From positions 5,439 to 69,438 of the forward strand of contig JBNJEU010000006.1 in the NCBI GenBank assembly GCA_051746205.1: DNA of 64,000 bases, given 5' to 3'. Positions within the stretch are counted from its first letter, which is position 1; each line of letters starts with the position of its first letter. Both the position numbers and the translations under genes were made by a program. The notes under the pieces are model-generated. The model saw only the letters and a list, made by a program, of their open reading frames with translations, was not told where the DNA came from and made no database searches. This DNA is from Thiohalospira sp051746205. GTDB taxonomy: Bacteria > Pseudomonadota > Gammaproteobacteria > Thiohalospirales > Thiohalospiraceae. Positions 60,507 to 64,000 of the stretch are shown here, piece by piece.

Positions 60507-60946
60507 GACGCATTCGCCCTCATGTCGTGGTGGTTCAGGGGGTAGCCCCGATCGCGGTAGAAGGCCCAGCGGGCCCGTCCCGCATCGCGCACGTCCGGCC
60601 GCTGATCGACGACCTCCGCCAGTCGCTCGAAGCGGCTGAAGAAGAGCGGCGGCTCGGTGGCCCGGTTGATCAGCATCGGGAACACCGCGTCGGCCTCCGG
60701 TTCCCGGCCGTGGCCGAGGAGAACCGGGGCGTCCGCGCCGGCCCCGGCGGCCGGCTCGTGGGGGATGAACGAGCCGGGCCGGAAGGTCCAGAGCAGTTCG
60801 TCCATCCGCGCGACATCGTCGGCGTCGGCGCAGTGGAGCCAGACCCGCATGCCGTGGCGCCACGCCTTCTCCACCAGACGGCAGGTGAAGAGGTCGCGCT
60901 CGCGCGGCTCGGTACCGGCGAGGATGTAGAAGTCCACCCGCGTCAT
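60503..60946 (-). CDS. holC: DNA polymerase III subunit chi
   Basis: Clamp-loader accessory subunit that contacts single-strand-binding protein, 147 aa. MTRVDFYILAG, CRLVEKAWRHGMRVWLHCAD, LLWTFRPGSFIPHEP and the C-terminal VFPMLINRATEPPLFFSRFERLAEVV block are typical. It lies 7 bp after pepA, as in most gammaproteobacteria. Confidence 0.95.
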   Translation of the reverse strand: MTRVDFYILAGTEPRERDLFTCRLVEKAWRHGMRVWLHCADADDVARMDELLWTFRPGSFIPHEPAAGAGADAPVLLGHGREPEADAVFPMLINRATEPPLFFSRFERLAEVVDQRPDVRDAGRARWAFYRDRGYPLNHHDMRANAS

Positions 60947-60953
60947 GGCGGGC

Positions 60954-62447
60954 TTACTGGCCTCCGCGATCCAGCAGGTACTGGGTCAGAAGCGGGACGG
61001 GGCGGCCGGTGGCACTCTTGTCATTGCCGGATTCCCAGGCGGTCCCGGCGATGTCCAGATGGGCCCACTGGTAACGCTTGGCAAAACGTGACAGGAAGCA
61101 GCCGGCGGTGATCGTGCCCGCTTCGCGGCCGCCGATGTTGGCCATGTCCGCGAAATTGGACTTCAATTGATCCTGGTACTCTTCCCACAGCGGCATTTCC
61201 CAGGCACGGTCGCCACTGGTCCGGCCGGCATCGAGCAGGTCGTTGATCAGCGGGTTGTGGTTACCGATGACTGCCGAGGCGTGGCGCCCCAGGGCGATAA
61301 CGCAGGCGCCGGTGAGGGTGGCGATGTCGATGACCGTCTCCGGCTCGTAGCGCTCCACGTAGCTGAGGGCGTCGGCGAGGATCAGGCGGCCCTCGGCGTC
61401 GGTGTTGAGGACCTCCACCGTCTTGCCGGCGTGGGTGGTGATGACGTCGCCGGGCTTCAGGGCGCCGCCGTCGGGCATGTTCTCGACCGCCGGGATGACG
61501 CCGACCACGTTGAGCGGCAGACCCATCTCGGCCACCGCGCGCAGCGTGCCGAGGACGCTGGCGGCCCCGCACATGTCGTACTTCATCTCGTCCATGGCCT
61601 GACCGGGCTTGATGGAGATGCCGCCGCTGTCGAAGGTCACGCCCTTGCCGACCAGGGCCACCGGCGGCTCGTCCTTGCCGCCCCCGTTGTAGCGGGCCAC
61701 CACCAGCCGCGGTTCCTCCGTGCTGCCCCGGGCCACGGCCAGCAGGGCGTTCATGCCCTCGTTCTCCAGTGCCGTCTGGTCGAGGACCTCCACCTCCAGA
61801 CCGTCGACCTCGTCGCCCAGCGCCCGGGCCTGATCGGCCAGCCAGGTGGGCGTGCAGTAGTTCCCCGGGGTGTTGCCGAGGTCGCGGGCCAGGTCGACGC
61901 CGCCGGCGATGGCGCGGCCGACGGTGACGGCGGTCTCGCCGGTGCCGAGATCGCGGCGGCTGGGGACCGTCAGGGTCAGTTTGCGCAGCGGGCGGCGGGT
62001 GGCCTCCTTGCGACTCTTGTAGTCATCGAACTGGTACAGGGTGTGGCCGCTGCCCTGGACCGCCTGGCGCATGCGCCAGCCGAGGTCGCGGGATTTCACC
62101 GGCAGTTCGGTGAGGTAGCTGGTGGCCTCCATGGAGCCGGTCTCGTTGAGGGTCCGGATGGCGGTGGCCGTGAGCTTGCGGTACTGGCTGTCGCCCAGTT
62201 CGCGCTCGCGGCCGCAGCCCACCAGCAGCACGCGATCGCAGAGGGTGCCCTCGACGTTGTGGAGCAGCAGGGTCTGGCCCAGCTTGCCCTCCATGTCGCC
62301 CCGGCGGATCAGGGAGGAGAGGTAGCCGTTGGAAGCCTCGTCGAGCCGCTGGGCGGCGGGGGACATGCGCCGGGGCTCCATGACGCCCACGACCACGCAG
62401 GCCGAGCGCTGCTTCTCCGGATTACCGCTTTTGACGTTGAATTCCAT
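60954..62447 (-). CDS. pepA: Leucyl aminopeptidase
   Basis: M17 dizinc aminopeptidase, 497 aa, cytoplasmic; in E. coli it also binds DNA in Xer recombination and carAB control. The metal-site motifs VGKGVTFDSGGISIKPGQ, MKYDMCGAA and the signature NTDAEGRLILADALSYV are intact. The ATG at 62447 follows GAGGTCGG and gives a standard N-terminus (MEFNVKSG). Divergent from lptF, as in E. coli. Confidence 0.96.
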   Translation of the reverse strand: MEFNVKSGNPEKQRSACVVVGVMEPRRMSPAAQRLDEASNGYLSSLIRRGDMEGKLGQTLLLHNVEGTLCDRVLLVGCGRERELGDSQYRKLTATAIRTLNETGSMEATSYLTELPVKSRDLGWRMRQAVQGSGHTLYQFDDYKSRKEATRRPLRKLTLTVPSRRDLGTGETAVTVGRAIAGGVDLARDLGNTPGNYCTPTWLADQARALGDEVDGLEVEVLDQTALENEGMNALLAVARGSTEEPRLVVARYNGGGKDEPPVALVGKGVTFDSGGISIKPGQAMDEMKYDMCGAASVLGTLRAVAEMGLPLNVVGVIPAVENMPDGGALKPGDVITTHAGKTVEVLNTDAEGRLILADALSYVERYEPETVIDIATLTGACVIALGRHASAVIGNHNPLINDLLDAGRTSGDRAWEMPLWEEYQDQLKSNFADMANIGGREAGTITAGCFLSRFAKRYQWAHLDIAGTAWESGNDKSATGRPVPLLTQYLLDRGGQ

Positions 62448-62606
62448 CAACCGACCTCGTTTTTCGTGGAACAGAAGATTTTGCCGCGATGTCGCCGCCA
62501 TGGCCTCGGCCCGGACGCTTTCCTTGCCCCCGGGCAATCAGTAAACTCGCCCGCATGGCCATACGCCATAGTGTACCCAAATTTACTCGGCGGGCTAAAC
62601 ACTCCA
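62448..62606. promoter_or_regulatory. Divergent pepA/lptF intergenic region
   Basis: The 159-bp gap should hold promoters for both genes. Overlapping -10-like boxes are visible at 62567-62572 (CATAGT, plus strand) and 62575-62570 (TACACT, minus strand). A short inverted repeat ATGGC/GCCAT (62555-62569) overlaps them. No clear -35 pair was identified. Confidence 0.35.
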
Positions 62607-63728
62607 TTGAACTCGATAATCGATCGCTATCTCATCCGCGAGCTCGCTTTCACCTGGCTGGCGACCCTCGTCGTGATGTTGCTGATCTATTCGGGACAGC
62701 AATCGGTGGTCCTGCTGGAGGGGGTCAGTCGGGGGCAACTGGACGGCACCAGCGTCGTTGAACTGATCGGTCTGACAATGCTGGGCTACATGCCCAGTCT
62801 GCTGCCCTTTACGCTCTACGTGGGGATCCTGCTGACCATCGGGCGGCTCTATCGGGACAGCGAGATGTCCGCGCTGGCCGCCTGTGGTGTCGGCGAGCCC
62901 CGCCTGGCCCGCACCATCGGCCTGTTCGCCGCGGGCGTTGCCCTCGTCAGTCTGGCCTGGTCGCTGTGGGGGGCGCCCGTCAGTCAGAGCGTGTACGAAC
63001 GCACACGGGCCGAGGCCCAGGAGAAATCGGGGATCAGCTCGTTGACACCGGGCCGCTTCAACGAATTCCAGATGGACCGGGGGCAGGCCGTGTTCTATGC
63101 GGAAAAGGTGGACGGCGGCAGTGGGCGGCTGTCGGGTGTCTTTGTCCGTCTCCCTCCGGACGAGACGGGTGGCGAGGACGTGGTGGTCGCCGAACGCGGG
63201 CGTCAGTTCACCGATCCGGCCAGCGGTCGCCGTTATCTGCAACTCGAATCGGGTCGGCGTTACGAGGGGCGACCGGGGTCCGGCGAGTACACCATCACCC
63301 GGTTCGAGCGCAATCGCGTCCACCTCCCGGAAGCGGAGCCGGCCGAGGCGCGCAAACTGCGTTCCCGCCCGACCGCCGAGCTCCTCGGAAGCGGCGACCC
63401 GGAACTTCAGGCCGAGCTGCACTGGCGTCTCGCCCTGCCCCTGTCGACCCTGCCCCTGGCGCTGCTCGCGGTGCCCCTGGCGCGATCATCGCCGCGTCAG
63501 GGGCGCTATTCCCGACTGTTCGTGGCCCTGCTGATCTTCATCATCTACGGCAACCTGATGGGGATCGCGCGCAGCTGGGTGGAGTCGGGGGTCGTGCCCG
63601 GCGCGGTGGGGCTCTGGTGGGTCCATCTCCTCGTGCTCGGCCTCGCCGGGGCCATGCTGTATACGGGTCTGCGGCTGCCCGAACCGCGCCGCGCAAAGAC
63701 CGCTGACGTCGCGAGCCCGCCGGCATGA
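62607..63728 (+). CDS. lptF: LPS export permease LptF
   Basis: Inner-membrane permease of the LptB2FG ABC transporter that extracts lipopolysaccharide, 373 aa. N-terminal membrane helices (IIDRYLIRELAFTWLATLVVMLL; YMPSLLPFTLYVGILLTIGRLYRDSEMSAL with the coupling-helix region) flank a periplasmic jellyroll (about 120-270), and two or three C-terminal helices follow. The start is TTG at 62607, the only candidate giving the expected N-terminus; its ribosome site is weak. The stop overlaps lptG (ATGA). Confidence 0.92.
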   Translation: MNSIIDRYLIRELAFTWLATLVVMLLIYSGQQSVVLLEGVSRGQLDGTSVVELIGLTMLGYMPSLLPFTLYVGILLTIGRLYRDSEMSALAACGVGEPRLARTIGLFAAGVALVSLAWSLWGAPVSQSVYERTRAEAQEKSGISSLTPGRFNEFQMDRGQAVFYAEKVDGGSGRLSGVFVRLPPDETGGEDVVVAERGRQFTDPASGRRYLQLESGRRYEGRPGSGEYTITRFERNRVHLPEAEPAEARKLRSRPTAELLGSGDPELQAELHWRLALPLSTLPLALLAVPLARSSPRQGRYSRLFVALLIFIIYGNLMGIARSWVESGVVPGAVGLWWVHLLVLGLAGAMLYTGLRLPEPRRAKTADVASPPA

Positions 63729-64000
63729 GGGTCCTCGATCGATACATCGCGATGACGGTGATCGGCTCCAGCCTGGCCGCGCTGGCGGTGCTGCTTTCGT
63801 TGTACGTCTTTCTGACCTTCGTCGAGCAGTTGAACGACCATTCCGTGGGCGTGGCCCTGGGCTACACGGTGCTGACCGTGCCCGGGTGGACCAACGACCT
63901 CTTCCCCATCGCCGCATTGCTCGGGGGCCTGCTCGGCCTGGGCCGTCTCGCCTCGTCCAGCGAGCTGACGGTGATGCAGGCGGCGGGGGTCTCCATCGCC
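63725..64000 (+). CDS. lptG: LPS export permease LptG (partial)
   Basis: The gene starts at ATG 63725 on the lptF stop and runs off the right edge; 92 codons are visible. MRVLDRYIAMTVIGSSLAALAVLLSLYVFLTFVEQL and the PIAALLGGLLGLGRLASSSELTVMQAAG coupling-helix region identify LptG, partner of LptF and the LptB ATPase. Confidence 0.93.
   Translation, partial: MRVLDRYIAMTVIGSSLAALAVLLSLYVFLTFVEQLNDHSVGVALGYTVLTVPGWTNDLFPIAALLGGLLGLGRLASSSELTVMQAAGVSIA

Noticed and set aside
61167..62606. Very long plus-strand extension in frame with lptF
   Set aside because: It reads antisense through pepA; the LptF N-terminus begins at 62607.
1..64000. tRNA/rRNA genes, CRISPR arrays, insertion sequences, prophage or defence islands
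   Set aside because: Read for by eye on both strands and not found; the window is a normal chromosomal backbone. A tRNA scan would be needed to exclude a single tRNA completely.

Overview
The window is a GC-rich, gene-dense stretch of a gammaproteobacterial chromosome. It carries about 58 protein genes with little intergenic space. No tRNA, rRNA, CRISPR array, insertion sequence or prophage was seen. Conserved gene neighbourhoods point to a gammaproteobacterium: rnfABCDGE-nth, purM-purN opposite DUF2066-hda, wrbA-DUF2069, ilvI-ilvH-ilvC-pssA, and pepA-holC-(acidic protein)-valS opposite lptF-lptG. High GC, an Rnf complex and a heme-type sensor would fit a Chromatiales/Ectothiorhodospiraceae-like organism, but that placement is inference.

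Layout. 1-6.3 kb: partial ycaO, divergent from a pyruvate dehydrogenase operon whose third gene fuses E2 (two lipoyl domains) to E3. 6.3-13 kb: a MotY-like OmpA protein, argG, an orphan histidine kinase, gshA, a hypothetical gene and a second OmpA-domain protein. 12.9-21.8 kb (minus strand): metG, rnfABCDGE, a 138-residue unknown protein, nth and DUF1841. 22-28 kb: a TRL-like lipoprotein, a secreted dienelactone-hydrolase-like protein behind a perfect CRP-type palindrome, a soluble PDC-like sensor, a secreted unknown protein coupled to an M23 peptidase, mrp and dcd. 28-33.3 kb: DUF3108, purN and purM (minus) against DUF2066-hda (plus), then DUF2069 and wrbA.

33.4-38.3 kb is the most accessory-like part. 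It holds two helical lipoproteins (one with LysM), a gene with an in-frame 102-bp tandem repeat, a secreted CPFC thioredoxin-fold protein, a TolC-like channel and a short HlyD-like adaptor without an inner-membrane pump, and an acylphosphatase. 38.3-49.7 kb: proS, DUF3579, a MutS2-type protein without Smr domain, the branched-chain amino-acid genes ilvI-ilvH-ilvC with pssA, yjbQ, a menA-like prenyltransferase, and leuA behind a 330-bp leader with a candidate small ORF. 49.7-64 kb: family-4 UDG, rimI, prfC, a GGDEF-EAL protein with a periplasmic CxxCH heme motif, tatD, an unknown gene, valS/holC/pepA, and lptF with partial lptG.

Most of the window is housekeeping: central carbon entry, Rnf electron transport, Arg/Ile/Val/Leu and purine synthesis, glutathione, three tRNA synthetases, and LPS export. 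The observations most worth testing are the E2-E3 fusion, the heme-motif cyclic-di-GMP protein, the pump-less thioredoxin/TolC/adaptor cassette, the tandem-repeat gene, the Smr-less MutS2, the leuA leader and the CRP-type operator. I do not see a clearly new multi-gene defence or mobile system.
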